DNA of 64,000 nucleotides from Palsa-459 sp963841965 (GCA_963841965.1 CAWJES010000012.1:1-64000); one strand, 5' to 3'. Positions 9,476 to 18,090 are shown, counted from the stretch's first letter. Notes: a model not told the origin generated them from the sequence alone. Program-made: numbers and translations.

Positions 9476-9597
9476 CAGGTGTCAAGCAGCGTCGCGCGAA
9501 GAGCTTGGCGCTTTCTCTATCCGACCCCTGCGGCAGGACTCGCCTTGCGGCAGGCGGTGCGGGCTGCAGGCGCCCGCTGAACGAGGTCCCTGTGGAC

Positions 9598-10689
9598 CTA
9601 GTGGTACGCGATCGAGAACGTGAGCGCCGCGCCGAATCCCGAGGTCTCGCTCGGGTACGCAAGGACGGAGTTGTCAGGAGCCAGCATCTCCACTGCGTTC
9701 GAGTAGGGAGGCACCGACCACGTCCCGCCCGGCACGGTCAACCCGAGGTCATGGAACGTCACGGTTCCGAAGTTCGCGAGGGGAGCCAGCTGCGACGTGC
9801 CCGACACCATCGGATCCTGGACGATCCACTCGGCGCTCACGGCGGCCGAGGTGAAGGGCTCTGTGTTGAACATGCTCCGGCCCGCCGTCACATCGTCTAC
9901 CTCGTATTGCCAGTCGCCGGTCGAGAGCTGCGCCACTTGCCCGTAGATCGAATCACCTGCGGCGACCGAGAACAGATGCTGGGAGCCGGTCTGGCTTTCG
10001 TCCGTCCACCAGGCGTAGTTCTGCTGGACGCCGCTGACGCAGTCGGATTCGGTTCCTGCCTCGAAGATCGCCGGGTTCCCCAGCGCACCATTGATGCCCA
10101 CCAACGCGGATGACTGGCCATTCGTCGCAATGGAGCAATTGAGCGTCGGAACGGTCCAGTAGGAACTGACTGACTGGTAGCCGCCCGGCTCGCCCCACAA
10201 CTGGTAGCCAGCCCAGTTCGGTGAGGTCAGCCCCGGTCTCGGACCACTCGCGATGGTCGTGGTGGTTGATGTCGTTGTTGTCGATGTGGTCGTTGTTGTC
10301 GTGGTCGAGGTTGTCGACGTCGTCGTTGTGGTCGGCACGACGTGTGCGGCCTCGACGACGTTCCACTGGTGGACTGTCGCCGCCTTGGCGGCGACTGACA
10401 GTTTGATCGCCCATGTCACCGCGGACGTCGACTTGTTCGCGGGAAACTTGGCTGACCGCGAGTTCGTTCCGACTGTGCATGGCACCGTCTCGTTGAATCC
10501 TGCGATCGTCGGTGACGAGGTCCATGCGCAGGTTGCGGCGTTCTTGACCGTTGCTGAGAACGTGAGCGTTCCGCCCTTCGCACTGATGTTCCGCGTGACG
10601 ACGGTCGTCGCAGCAAGTGCCACCCCGATCGGCACCAGCAGGCCCGTTGCGAGGACTACGCCGACGAGATACCTTCCGGGAGCACGCAT
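9598..10689 (-). CDS. Secreted glutamic-peptidase (G1/A4) family protein with Thr-rich linker
   Basis: A signal peptide (residues 1-28) is followed by a small Cys-containing beta domain (30-118), a linker of almost pure Thr/Ser (120-145) and a G1-type peptidase domain (157-363). The domain shows NWAGYQ, SSALVGING, QQNYAWWTDE, AAGDSIYG and SAEWIVQDP. In eqolisins the catalytic pair is a Gln in ILQTG and a Glu in AEWIVED; here the Glu is kept (E287), but the Gln position is Glu (IFEAGTES, E210), so activity is uncertain. The ATG follows GATACT by 6 nt. The protein probably acts outside the cell. Confidence 0.8.
   Translation of the reverse strand: MRAPGRYLVGVVLATGLLVPIGVALAATTVVTRNISAKGGTLTFSATVKNAATCAWTSSPTIAGFNETVPCTVGTNSRSAKFPANKSTSAVTWAIKLSVAAKAATVHQWNVVEAAHVVPTTTTTSTTSTTTTTTTSTTTTSTTTTIASGPRPGLTSPNWAGYQLWGEPGGYQSVSSYWTVPTLNCSIATNGQSSALVGINGALGNPAIFEAGTESDCVSGVQQNYAWWTDESQTGSQHLFSVAAGDSIYGQVAQLSTGDWQYEVDDVTAGRSMFNTEPFTSAAVSAEWIVQDPMVSGTSQLAPLANFGTVTFHDLGLTVPGGTWSVPPYSNAVEMLAPDNSVLAYPSETSGFGAALTFSIAYH
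10249..10340 (-). repeat. Low-complexity codon repeat encoding the Thr/Ser linker
   Basis: A run of ACC/ACG/ACA/TCG-type codons on the minus strand (GTC/GTT/GTG triplets on the plus strand) encodes residues 120-145 of the G1-family protein. Such runs can change length by slippage. Confidence 0.8.
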
Positions 10690-10926
10690 GCATCAAGTAT
10701 CGCCCACTCGCGGACATCCGGTCAGGATGACGACCGGACGCAGCCACAGTGGGGGTCTCGGCGATCTGCATGGGTCACCGCATCGGGGACCTCCCTGATC
10801 ACCTTCGGACGCGGACCGCAGCTTGCCCGTACGCCCCTAAGTCGCACTTCATGCGAACTGCGGCGCCGGCATCCGCCTGCTCGTCGTGTGGGACTCGCGA
10901 TTGTGCGGTCAAATCGTAGGTCCGTT

Positions 10927-10932
10927 TAGAAT
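10927..10932 (+). promoter_or_regulatory. Candidate -10 element (TAGAAT) for a leaderless transcript
   Basis: TAGAAT lies 7 nt before the ATG at 10940, and there is no ribosome binding site, so transcription probably starts at the start codon. TTGTGC at 10901-10906 could serve as a -35 but at a long 20-nt spacing. Confidence 0.4.
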
Positions 10933-10939
10933 TGTTTTC

Positions 10940-11506
10940 ATGTCGCTCGACTCCCAAAGCCTCAACCTCGAACTGATCGACCTGGTCCTCGAGGAGCGCT
11001 TGAAGTCCCAGCGGAAGAAGGACGACGAAGGGAGCAGGCTCCAGGCGGTGCAGCAGCGGTTCCACGACGACTTCTGTCATACCTGCGAGACGGAGATCAT
11101 CCCGACGCTCGAGGCGATTGCCACTCGCCTCCTCGGCATCGGCGGCGGAAGCCAGATTGTCTACCAGCCGCACAGTGATCGCGCGTGTCTCGGACCGACC
11201 TTGGTCTTCTGGATGTCCTTCGAGGGAGACATCACGCGCACGCCCAGCGAGGAGCGATTCCCCTACCTGAAGCTCGAGGCGAACGCGCGCGTCATGAAGG
11301 TGGAGGTATCCGAGGGCGACTGCTGGCAGCCCGGCGACACGTGGCGGAGCGTCGGTGCCCACCGCCGTGGTCTCATCGGCGTCTGGGATCTCAAGGACAT
11401 CACAGCGGCGGCGGTCATCGAGGAGACGTCGATGATCCTGGCGCGCGCATCAACCGACATTGAGGTTCCCCGCTCGACCGCGAACCACCCGCTCGGCCCT
11501 GTCTGA
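10940..11506 (+). CDS. Hypothetical protein, 188 residues
   Basis: I do not recognise a family. The protein is soluble, starts MSLDSQSLNLELIDLVLEER and has an N-terminal helical region rich in charged residues (RLKSQRKKDDEGSRL), a central CHTCET motif, and a C-terminal half that looks beta-rich (FWMSFEGDITRTP, AHRRGLIGVWDL). The CxxC could bind a metal, but only that one pair is present. A longer reading from 10886 is possible, but the ATG at 10940 has the better promoter context. It is convergent with cysA, 16 bp away, and divergent from the G1 peptidase gene. Confidence 0.7.
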   Translation: MSLDSQSLNLELIDLVLEERLKSQRKKDDEGSRLQAVQQRFHDDFCHTCETEIIPTLEAIATRLLGIGGGSQIVYQPHSDRACLGPTLVFWMSFEGDITRTPSEERFPYLKLEANARVMKVEVSEGDCWQPGDTWRSVGAHRRGLIGVWDLKDITAAAVIEETSMILARASTDIEVPRSTANHPLGPV

Positions 11507-11512
11507 GCGGGC

Positions 11513-11528
11513 GTCTGAGGGCTCAGAC
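11513..11528. terminator. Small hairpin between convergent genes
   Basis: GTCTGAG and CTCAGAC form a perfect 7-bp stem with a two-base loop between the stops of the 188-residue gene and cysA. There is no T-run, so its terminator role is uncertain. Confidence 0.35.
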
Positions 11529-12458
11529 CCTCGGGCGCACTGAGATCTCCGATCCGATCGCGATGCCAAGGGAGTTGAACTCGTTGCGGCTCATCTGCAC
11601 CCACGTGGACTGGGCGTCGGCGAAGCCGACCGTCACCTGCACCTCGAATCCGAGAGCCGTGATGCCGGTGACGACGCCCGTCTCGCCACCCGGACCCGGT
11701 CCGAAGAGCTCCAGGTCGTGCGGACGCACCGCGACGCCGCCGAACTCCGTCGTCGGTCCGAGAAAGCCGTGCACGAACGAGTTGACGGGCTGGTCGTAGA
11801 GGTCGGTCGGTTCGCCGGCCTGCTCGATTCGGCCTTCGTGCATGATCAGGAGCTGGTCGGCGACCTCCATGGCCTCGTCCTGGTCGTGGGTCACGAGGAT
11901 CGTCGTCACATGGATCTCCTCGTGGAGCTCCTTGACCCACGTGCGGAGCTCCGAGCGGACCTGCGCGTCGAGCGCGCCGAACGGCTCGTCGAGGAGTAGC
12001 ACCCTCGGCTCGATCGCCAGCGCCCTCGCGAGCGCCATTCGCTGGCGCTCTCCTCCGGAGAGCTGGGCGGGGTATCGGCCCGCCTTGTCCTGGAGCCGGA
12101 CGAGGACGAGCAGCTCCTCCACCCGCGCCCTGATCTCCGCCTTGGGTCGCTTGCGCACCTTCAGCCCGAACGCGACATTCTTGGCCACCGTCATGTGCCG
12201 GAAGGGGGCGTAGTGCTGGAAGCAGAAGCCGATGTCGCGGAACCGCGGATCGACGTCTGTGACGTCATCCCCCTCGATGATGACCCGGCCCAGGTCTGGT
12301 ACCTCGAGGCCCCCGATCAGCTTGAGGAGCGTCGACTTCCCGGATCCGGAAGGCCCGAGGATCGCGGTCAGCGAGCCGGAGGGGATCTCCGCCGAGACGT
12401 CATCGACCACGGGGTGCTCCCCGTAGCGCTTCGTGAGGTGTTCAAGCGAGATCGACAT
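11523..12458 (-). CDS. cysA: Sulfate/thiosulfate ABC transporter ATP-binding protein
   Basis: ATPase of the sulfate importer, 311 residues. Walker A is GPSGSGKST, the Q-loop is FCFQHYAPFRHMT, the signature is LSGGERQRMALARAL, Walker B is VLLLDEPFGALD and the switch His lies in VTHDQDEAME. GFLGPTTEFGGVAVRPHDLEL is the start of the C-terminal TOBE-like regulatory domain. It is the last gene of sbp-cysT-cysW-cysA and overlaps cysW by 17 bp. The ATG reading MSISLEHLTKRYG is chosen over an upstream one because the family starts right at this strand. Confidence 0.93.
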   Translation of the reverse strand: MSISLEHLTKRYGEHPVVDDVSAEIPSGSLTAILGPSGSGKSTLLKLIGGLEVPDLGRVIIEGDDVTDVDPRFRDIGFCFQHYAPFRHMTVAKNVAFGLKVRKRPKAEIRARVEELLVLVRLQDKAGRYPAQLSGGERQRMALARALAIEPRVLLLDEPFGALDAQVRSELRTWVKELHEEIHVTTILVTHDQDEAMEVADQLLIMHEGRIEQAGEPTDLYDQPVNSFVHGFLGPTTEFGGVAVRPHDLELFGPGPGGETGVVTGITALGFEVQVTVGFADAQSTWVQMSRNEFNSLGIAIGSEISVRPRV

Positions 12459-13260
12459 GGAGTCTCTTCTCCTTGGAGCGTAGAAGAGACAGGGCCACGA
12501 GCACGAGGATCGATATCGAGGCGAGCACGACCGCACCGGCGAAGGAGCCGAGGAAGTCGAAGTTCTGGTCCCAGCTGTCGAAGATGTAGATCGGCAGCGT
12601 CTGGGTGTAGCCCGAGATGTTGCCCGACACGATGAGCACAGCGCCGAACTCCCCCAACGTCCTGGCGATCGTGAGGGTCACGCCGTAGAGGACGCCCCAC
12701 CTGATCGACGGGAGCGTGACCTGCCAGAAGATCCTCAGGCTCCCGGCACCCAGCGTCCTCGCCGCCTGCTCCTGCTCGCGCCCGACCTCAACGAGCACAG
12801 GCAGCACGGAGCGAAGCACGTACGGAAGCGAGACCGCCATGGTCGCCAGGACGATCCCGGTCGGGGAGAACAGGATGCTGATCCCCTGCTCCGCGAGCCA
12901 GCTTCCGAACCAGCCGATCCGCGAGTACGCGAGCACGAGCGAGACCCCGATGATGATCGGTGACACGGCGACGGGGACGTCGAAGCTGAGATCGAGGAAC
13001 CGCTTCCCGGGGAAGTCGCGCCTCGCCAGCAGCAGGGCAGCGCCAACCCCGACGATGGTGTTCACAGGGACCGCGATCGCTGCCACCTCGGCAGAGAGCT
13101 TGAGCGCCGCGATGGCGCCTGGCTTGGTGACCTCCGCCCAGAACGCCTGGAACCCGCTGCCGAAGGCCTTGGCGAAGAGGTAGCCGACCGGGAGTCCCAC
13201 GAGGAGCGCGAGGTACACGAGCACGGGCCCGCGGACGAGCCAGCGCCTGGGGCCCGTCAC
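12442..13260 (-). CDS. cysW: Sulfate ABC transporter permease CysW
   Basis: Inner-membrane permease of 272 residues with six hydrophobic segments and the EAA-type coupling loop EQAARTLGAGSLRIFWQVTLP, which contacts CysA. The NISGYTQTLPIYIFD region is typical of CysW. The GTG start overlaps the stop of cysT (GTGA). Function: transfers sulfate or thiosulfate handed over by the binding protein. Confidence 0.92.
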   Translation of the reverse strand: MTGPRRWLVRGPVLVYLALLVGLPVGYLFAKAFGSGFQAFWAEVTKPGAIAALKLSAEVAAIAVPVNTIVGVGAALLLARRDFPGKRFLDLSFDVPVAVSPIIIGVSLVLAYSRIGWFGSWLAEQGISILFSPTGIVLATMAVSLPYVLRSVLPVLVEVGREQEQAARTLGAGSLRIFWQVTLPSIRWGVLYGVTLTIARTLGEFGAVLIVSGNISGYTQTLPIYIFDSWDQNFDFLGSFAGAVVLASISILVLVALSLLRSKEKRLHVDLA

Positions 13261-14165
13261 GACTGCAACCGTCGCTGGAATCGGCGGGAGATGGCGCTTG
13301 AGGTGATCAGGACCGCGAGGCTCAGAAGCAGCAGCGCCGTCGACACGGCTGCCGCGTCGGGCCAGAGGAACCCCTGGGTCAGGTTGTAGATGTACGACGA
13401 GGCGGTGGTGGTCCGCGCGATGCCACCCGCGATCAGCGAGATGGATCCGAATTCGCCGATGGCCCTGGCGAACGCGAGGCCGAAACCGGCGAGCACTGCC
13501 GGCAGGAGGGAGGGCAGCACGACCGTGAGGAACGTCCGCAGCCGGCCGGCCCCGAGGGACCTCGCGGCCGATTCCGCCTGCCCGTCGAGCGACTCCAGGA
13601 CGGGCTGCACCGCTCGGACGGAGAACGGGAGGGTCACGAACAGGAGGGCGACCATAAGGCCCATCCACGTTTCGAACAGGTCGACCTTGATGGGGCTCGC
13701 CTGCCCGTAGAGGAAGAGCAGCACGACACCCGCGACGATCGTGGGGAGCGCGAAGGGCAAGTCGATGAGCCCCTCGACGACCCTCTTGCCAGGGAACTCG
13801 TCGCGCACCAGCACCCATGCGATTGCGATGCCCATCACGGCGTTGATCGCCGCCACCGACAGCGAGAGCCACAGCGAGAGCCAGATCGCGCTCAGCGCCG
13901 CCGGCTGGGAGATGTCCGACCAGAACCCGCTGACGTCGCTGTGGAACCGCCAGTGCCAGAATGCGCCGCCCCAGCCGTTGGTCTCGATGCCGAAGCCGAG
14001 CCCGTGCGCGGCGAGAGCGGCGATCGGGATCAGGACGACGAACGAGAGGTACGTGACGAGCAGGGCGCCACCCCCAGCGAGGCCGAGGCGCGAGCCGGTA
14101 CGTGCGACGAGGCGCCGCCAGTCCTTCTTGACTGGCGGCGCCTCCGACGCGAGCGCGGTGAGATC
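13257..14165 (-). CDS. cysT: Sulfate ABC transporter permease CysT, start codon not evident
   Basis: Partner permease of CysW. The part from 13856 downward shows FPGKRVVEGLIDLPFALPT and the EAA loop ESAARSLGAGRLRTFLTVVLP. CysT proteins are about 270-290 residues, but the first ATG/GTG/TTG in frame is the GTG at 13856, which would remove the first membrane segments. Upstream the frame stays open and encodes good CysT sequence (ALLVTYLSFVVLIPIAALAA, then WSDISQPAALSAIWLSLWLS), so the real gene reaches back to about the stop of sbp. I set the start at 14165, the frame boundary beside that stop; no standard start codon lies there. A point change, a sequencing error or a rare start (an in-frame ATA lies at 14174) are possible explanations. 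Confidence 0.8.
   Translation of the reverse strand, partial: DLTALASEAPPVKKDWRRLVARTGSRLGLAGGGALLVTYLSFVVLIPIAALAAHGLGFGIETNGWGGAFWHWRFHSDVSGFWSDISQPAALSAIWLSLWLSLSVAAINAVMGIAIAWVLVRDEFPGKRVVEGLIDLPFALPTIVAGVVLLFLYGQASPIKVDLFETWMGLMVALLFVTLPFSVRAVQPVLESLDGQAESAARSLGAGRLRTFLTVVLPSLLPAVLAGFGLAFARAIGEFGSISLIAGGIARTTTASSYIYNLTQGFLWPDAAAVSTALLLLSLAVLITSSAISRRFQRRLQS
14110..14143 (-). promoter_or_regulatory. Strong hairpin at the sbp-cysT junction
   Basis: Two perfect 14-base arms (AGGCGCCGCCAGTC and its complement) flank a 6-base loop, just downstream of the sbp stop codon and inside the 5' part of cysT. In ABC operons a stable stem after the binding-protein gene often protects its mRNA or reduces read-through, so that more binding protein than permease is made. 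No T-run follows it. Confidence 0.6.
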
Positions 14166-15180
14166 AGCTTGTATAACCGTGCGCCTTCTCTGCCGCCGTG
14201 ACGATTCCGTTCGTGGAGAAGAACCTTGCGGTCACCTTCGGCCAGCCACCGAGCGACTTTATCGTCACCAACGACTTCGGCTGGTAGAAGGCAGCCTTGG
14301 ATGACTTCGCGAGGGCGCGGAGCGTCGGACGGAACTTGTTCGTCTCCCAGATCTTCTGGCCCGCAGCGGAGAACAGGTACTTGTAGAACGCACCAGCGGC
14401 GGCGTTGGACGCCCCCGCCTTGGTGAGCGCCGCAGGGTTCTCGATCAGCAGGTTCTGCGCGGGATCAATGATTTTGACCGCCTTGCCCGCGGCCACCGCC
14501 GCCGAAGCGTCGCTCTCGTAGGCGAGCAGCACATTGCCTGTGCCGGCAAGGAATGCGGTGAGCGCCTTGCTGCCGCTCGATGGCTCGGAGACGACGTTGC
14601 CGATCAGCGAGTTGAGGTAGGTGTCGGCCTTCGCCGAGGAGGCCTTCTGCGAGATCTGCGACTCATAGGCGGCAAGCAGGTTCCACCGCGCGCTGCCCGA
14701 ACTGATCGGGTCGGGGGTCACGATCTGGACCCCCTTCCTCGTCAGGCTGTTCCAGCCCGTGATCCCGAGCGGGTTGCCGGGTCGCACGACGATCGCAACG
14801 ACGGAGTCCGTGACCATGCCGCCCTCGGCCTTCGATACCGGGTCGGTGTTCCAACTGTTGGAGACGAGTCCCGCGTCGATCAGGAGCTTCAGGTCGGGTA
14901 CCTGTGAGAAGTTGACGACGTCCGCGGGCTGGCCGGCGACGACGTCCTCCGCCTGCGTGGTCGACGGCCCGAACGAGTTCTTGAACGTGACGCCCTGGCC
15001 CTGAGGCGTCAGGAGGAAGGCGTTCTCGAGGGCCGTGTACGCGTTCGCCACGATGGAGTAACCGACGACATTCACCGTCGACGTCGTGGTGCCCGAGGCG
15101 GGCGAGCTGGCTGCCACCAAAGAGAGGGGCAGGGCAACGGCCACGGCTCCGGCGATCCCTCGGAGGAAGGGCTTCAGCAT
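14164..15180 (-). CDS. sbp: Sulfate ABC transporter substrate-binding protein
   Basis: Extracytoplasmic sulfate/thiosulfate-binding protein of 338 residues. A signal peptide (about 1-28) has no lipobox Cys, so the protein is not an evident lipoprotein. Family motifs include NAFLLTPQGQGVTFKNSFGPS near the N-terminus, VVNFSQVPDLKLLIDAG, RPGNPLGI and TPDPISSGSARWNLLAAY, the last containing the sulfate-contacting Ser-Gly-Ser-Ala-Arg-Trp loop. It is the first gene of the operon; AAAGGA precedes the ATG. The upstream dyad suggests control by sulfur status. Confidence 0.92.
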   Translation of the reverse strand: MLKPFLRGIAGAVAVALPLSLVAASSPASGTTTSTVNVVGYSIVANAYTALENAFLLTPQGQGVTFKNSFGPSTTQAEDVVAGQPADVVNFSQVPDLKLLIDAGLVSNSWNTDPVSKAEGGMVTDSVVAIVVRPGNPLGITGWNSLTRKGVQIVTPDPISSGSARWNLLAAYESQISQKASSAKADTYLNSLIGNVVSEPSSGSKALTAFLAGTGNVLLAYESDASAAVAAGKAVKIIDPAQNLLIENPAALTKAGASNAAAGAFYKYLFSAAGQKIWETNKFRPTLRALAKSSKAAFYQPKSLVTIKSLGGWPKVTARFFSTNGIVTAAEKAHGYTS

Positions 15181-15194
15181 CAGGAGGTCCTTTC

Positions 15195-15237
15195 AAACAT
15201 ATGTTTTCCTAGTGAATTACTAGGAAATGAGAATATA
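15195..15237 (-). promoter_or_regulatory. Operator and promoter region of the sulfate importer operon
   Basis: TTTCCTAGT-GAATT-ACTAGGAAA (15205-15227) is a perfect dyad with 9-base arms; a second perfect palindrome, AAACATATGTTT, lies at 15195-15206. On the minus strand TATATT (15232-15237) is a possible -10, so the dyad would cover the transcription start, as expected for a repressor site. CCTA/TAGG half sites recall Rrf2-type sulfur regulators such as CymR, but this assignment is from memory. Confidence 0.55.
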
Positions 15238-15326
15238 ACAGTGGTCGGCGGGATCGTGACGCCACCCACTCCCCGTGCGCGCCGTGCCTGCCTCGGATCG
15301 ACGCGGCGCATCCACAGGCGCGGATC

Positions 15327-16283
15327 TCAGGCGAACGCGGCCATCCGGGCGAAGAGTTCCGGGAACGAGGGACGCACGTATCCGGGTTCGAGGGAGGTCC
15401 AGATCGTCTCGACGTTCACCACCAGTCGCTCGCGATCCCTCCATGCGCCGAACCGCGACGAGCTCAGCTCCCGATGCAGATCCCACGCGGCGGCGGCCGG
15501 AGCCATGCCCGACGCATGGCGGCTCCTGGTCCCCTCCTCTACGGCGCGCAGGTAGTCGGCGACGGCTCGCACCCCGTTGAGGTCCGTGAGCGGTCCGTGG
15601 CCGGGGACGATCACGTCGGGTTCGAGCGCGGCGATCCGCTCGCACGCGGCGATCCAATTTGAAACGGGCCCCGCCCAGACGATCGGCGTGCCCTCGATGA
15701 AGAGGATGTCACCCGTGAACACGACGCGCGCGTCGGGAAGCCAGACGAGCACGTCTCCGGAGGTGTGGGCGGGTCCCACTTCGTAGAGCTCGACGGAACG
15801 ACCGTCCACATCGATCGAGCAGGTGCCGCTGAACGTCCTCGTCAAGGGGACGTCCTCGATGCCCGCGAACTCGAACGGGCCGAGGGCCCTGCGGACGAAG
15901 CCCCTTACCTCCTCGGGCATCGAGTCGGCCAGCGCCACCATCGCGGCAAGCATCGCGGGCGGCGTCTCGTCCATCTCGGCGGCGGCGGCCGCTGATGCAA
16001 TGACCTCGACCCCATCGCCGGCGACGAGCTGGTTGCCGTAGCAGTGGTCGCCGTTCGCATGGGTGTTCACGACGCTGCGGATCGGCCGGGCCGAGGTCAC
16101 CGCATCCATCGAGTCGAGCATCTCGCGTGTGAGGCGCAGGTCGAAGAGCGTGTCGACCAGCAGCGTCGCCCGGTCCCCCTCGATGAGGCCGGCATTGCTC
16201 CATCCCCACCCGCCATCCGGCTGCAGGTACGCGTGCACGCCGGCTGCGACCTCGTGCAGGCCCTTCGTGTACGGAACCGCCAT
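15327..16283 (-). CDS. Metallo-beta-lactamase-fold hydrolase
   Basis: MBL-fold protein of 318 residues. The metal-binding motif appears as THANGDHCYGNQL (an HxNxDH form instead of HxHxDH), with further ligand positions in GPAHTSGDVLVWLP, VFTGDILF and VPGHGPLTD. The C-terminal third is helical, ending with a region (FPELFARMAAF) seen in MBL proteins of actinobacteria with unknown substrate. The ATG at MAVPYTKGL is chosen because AAGGGAGG lies 6 nt upstream. The gene is monocistronic, between the sulfate operon and a P450. Confidence 0.8.
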   Translation of the reverse strand: MAVPYTKGLHEVAAGVHAYLQPDGGWGWSNAGLIEGDRATLLVDTLFDLRLTREMLDSMDAVTSARPIRSVVNTHANGDHCYGNQLVAGDGVEVIASAAAAAEMDETPPAMLAAMVALADSMPEEVRGFVRRALGPFEFAGIEDVPLTRTFSGTCSIDVDGRSVELYEVGPAHTSGDVLVWLPDARVVFTGDILFIEGTPIVWAGPVSNWIAACERIAALEPDVIVPGHGPLTDLNGVRAVADYLRAVEEGTRSRHASGMAPAAAAWDLHRELSSSRFGAWRDRERLVVNVETIWTSLEPGYVRPSFPELFARMAAFA

Positions 16284-16404
16284 CCACGCCTCCCTTGCAG
16301 TTGCCTGCGACCCTACGCCGTGTGGACTGGAGGCGCGGCCCTCGAACACTGTCCGCTTCGGTTGTCGTGGCAGCGAGTCGCCGGGCCAGTCGCGCTTCGC
16401 CGAG

Positions 16405-17649
16405 TCACACGAAGGTTGCGCGCACGGGGAGGTGCTTCACACCTCCGACGAAGAACGACTCGGACCACGTTGCCACGCCAGCGGGTTCCAGCGTCTGGAT
16501 CTCGTCAAGGAGCAGCGGGACGATCGTCCGCAACTCCCTGCGCGCGAAGGTCGATCCGAGGCAGAAGTGGTCGCCGCCCCCGAAGGCGAGCATCCGGTTC
16601 GCGTTCGGCCGGGTCACCGAAAACTGCATCGGGTCGTGGAACACGGACTCGTCGCGGTTCGCCGACGGGTAGGAGAGCAGCACCCGATCGCCCGCGCGGA
16701 GGTCGACGCCCCCCACGGACGCATCGCGGCTGAGATATCGCAGGAAGCATCGAACGGGGGATGTCCAGCGGATCATCTCATCGACCGCGGAGTTCACAAG
16801 CGCGCGGTCGTGCTGCAGCCGCCGCAGCTGGTCCTGGTCTGCGATGAGCGCCTCAAGCCCGCCTGAGAGCGCGAAAGAGGTCGTGTCGTGGCCAGCCGTC
16901 GCCACGATCGTGAAGTACCAGAGGGTGGCGTGGCGGTCCATCGGGCATCCATCGACCTGTCCGTTCGCGATGACGGTCGCGAGGTCGTCGCGGGGATGGC
17001 TGCGACGGTCCTTGGCAAGCCTGTCGAAATAGTCGTCGAAGAGCTGGATCGTGCCCGTCAGCATCTGGACCGGGTCCGTGACATCACCCAGGTACTCGGG
17101 GTCGTTGGCACCGAAGAGGCCCTGGGTCAGCTTCAGCATCATCGGCTCGTCCTCCTGGGGCACGCCGAAGATGCTCATGATGACGCGAAGCGTGTACGGC
17201 ACGGCGATCTCCTGGGCGAAGTCGCACTCCCCGTCGAGCTCCCTGAACTTGGCGACGAACTCGCGGGCGATCTGCTCGATCGCAGCCTGGCGGCCCGCGA
17301 CCGCGGTCGGGCGGAAATAGGCGTTCGTCACCGCCCGGTGCGCCCGGTGCTCCCCGCCGTCCATCTGGCTCAGGGTCTTGAGCTCGATCCCGACCGAATT
17401 GAGGAACCCGAAGATGAAGTCCGGCATCAAGATCACGTTCTTCGTGTTGAGGAACGTCTCGTGGTCGCGCGAGATGGCGAGCACGTCCTCGTGCCGGGTC
17501 ACCGCCCAGAAGGGCGCATAGCCCTCGGCCTCGACCTCGAGCACCGGGCGGTCGCGACGAAGTTCGGCGGCGACGGCATGCCAGTGGTCCTGGTCTGCGT
17601 AGGCGACGGGATCGATGAAGATCTCCCCGCGCGGATCCGCCAGTCCCAC
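16405..17649 (-). CDS. Cytochrome P450
   Basis: Heme monooxygenase of 414 residues, the usual length of soluble bacterial P450s. The I-helix oxygen-binding motif is AGHDTTSF, the K-helix ExxR is EMIR, and the heme-binding loop is FGGGDHFCLGSTFARRE with the proximal Cys at about residue 363. The GTG start is supported by GAGGAGGG 5 nt upstream. No ferredoxin or reductase gene is adjacent, so redox partners must come from elsewhere. The substrate is unknown; the LSQMDGGEHRAHRAV region resembles CYP families acting on steroids, terpenes or fatty acids, which is only a hint. Confidence 0.93.
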   Translation of the reverse strand: MGLADPRGEIFIDPVAYADQDHWHAVAAELRRDRPVLEVEAEGYAPFWAVTRHEDVLAISRDHETFLNTKNVILMPDFIFGFLNSVGIELKTLSQMDGGEHRAHRAVTNAYFRPTAVAGRQAAIEQIAREFVAKFRELDGECDFAQEIAVPYTLRVIMSIFGVPQEDEPMMLKLTQGLFGANDPEYLGDVTDPVQMLTGTIQLFDDYFDRLAKDRRSHPRDDLATVIANGQVDGCPMDRHATLWYFTIVATAGHDTTSFALSGGLEALIADQDQLRRLQHDRALVNSAVDEMIRWTSPVRCFLRYLSRDASVGGVDLRAGDRVLLSYPSANRDESVFHDPMQFSVTRPNANRMLAFGGGDHFCLGSTFARRELRTIVPLLLDEIQTLEPAGVATWSESFFVGGVKHLPVRATFV

Positions 17650-17702
17650 CTGCGCCCTCCTCGTTGCCGCTGACGATGGAACGTACCATTCGCCCAGCCG
17701 GC

Positions 17703-18002
17703 TTACGTCGAGGCGTTCGCCTTGAGCGCGCGGTAGCGGACGAGGGCCCACCACAGGGAGACCACGACGGCCGCCTCCGTCACGACGGCGGCCCACACCC
17801 AGGGGCTGGCGTGCCCGCTGAGCACTGCGATCAAAAGCGCGAGCTCGACGACGACGACCGCGATGCAGATGATGGCCCACGGGCCGTACTGGATTGCCGC
17901 CTGATTGATCCGCTCCGACGGGTTCACCTTCGAGCGCCAGAACGCGTCGAGGACCTCGCGCTTCTCCTTGAACGAGCAACTCAGGTAGACGTCGAGCTTC
18001 AC
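17703..18002 (-). CDS. Small membrane protein, 99 residues
   Basis: I do not recognise a family. An N-terminal soluble part (MKLDVYLSCSFKEKREVLDAFW) is followed by two membrane segments, about residues 43-62 and 66-86, and a basic tail (RYRALKANAST). The GTG start follows a TAGCGT hexamer by 7 nt with no ribosome binding site. It sits between xylA and the P450 gene on the same strand, but with gaps that argue against one operon. Confidence 0.65.
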   Translation of the reverse strand: MKLDVYLSCSFKEKREVLDAFWRSKVNPSERINQAAIQYGPWAIICIAVVVVELALLIAVLSGHASPWVWAAVVTEAAVVVSLWWALVRYRALKANAST

Positions 18003-18090
18003 TCGAGCAACGCTATCGACTGCCCTACGCGATCCAGCGAAACTGCCCGCGCGGCATCGCCCGCCACCTGCTCCGCGCAGCGGCGGTCGA

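Noticed and set aside
10249..10340. Repeat array such as a CRISPR
   Set aside because: It is a triplet-like run coding for a Thr/Ser linker in a good reading frame; no spacer-repeat structure.
13257..13856. A short 199-residue CysT starting at the GTG
   Set aside because: It would lack the first membrane segments, and the upstream in-frame sequence is clearly CysT.
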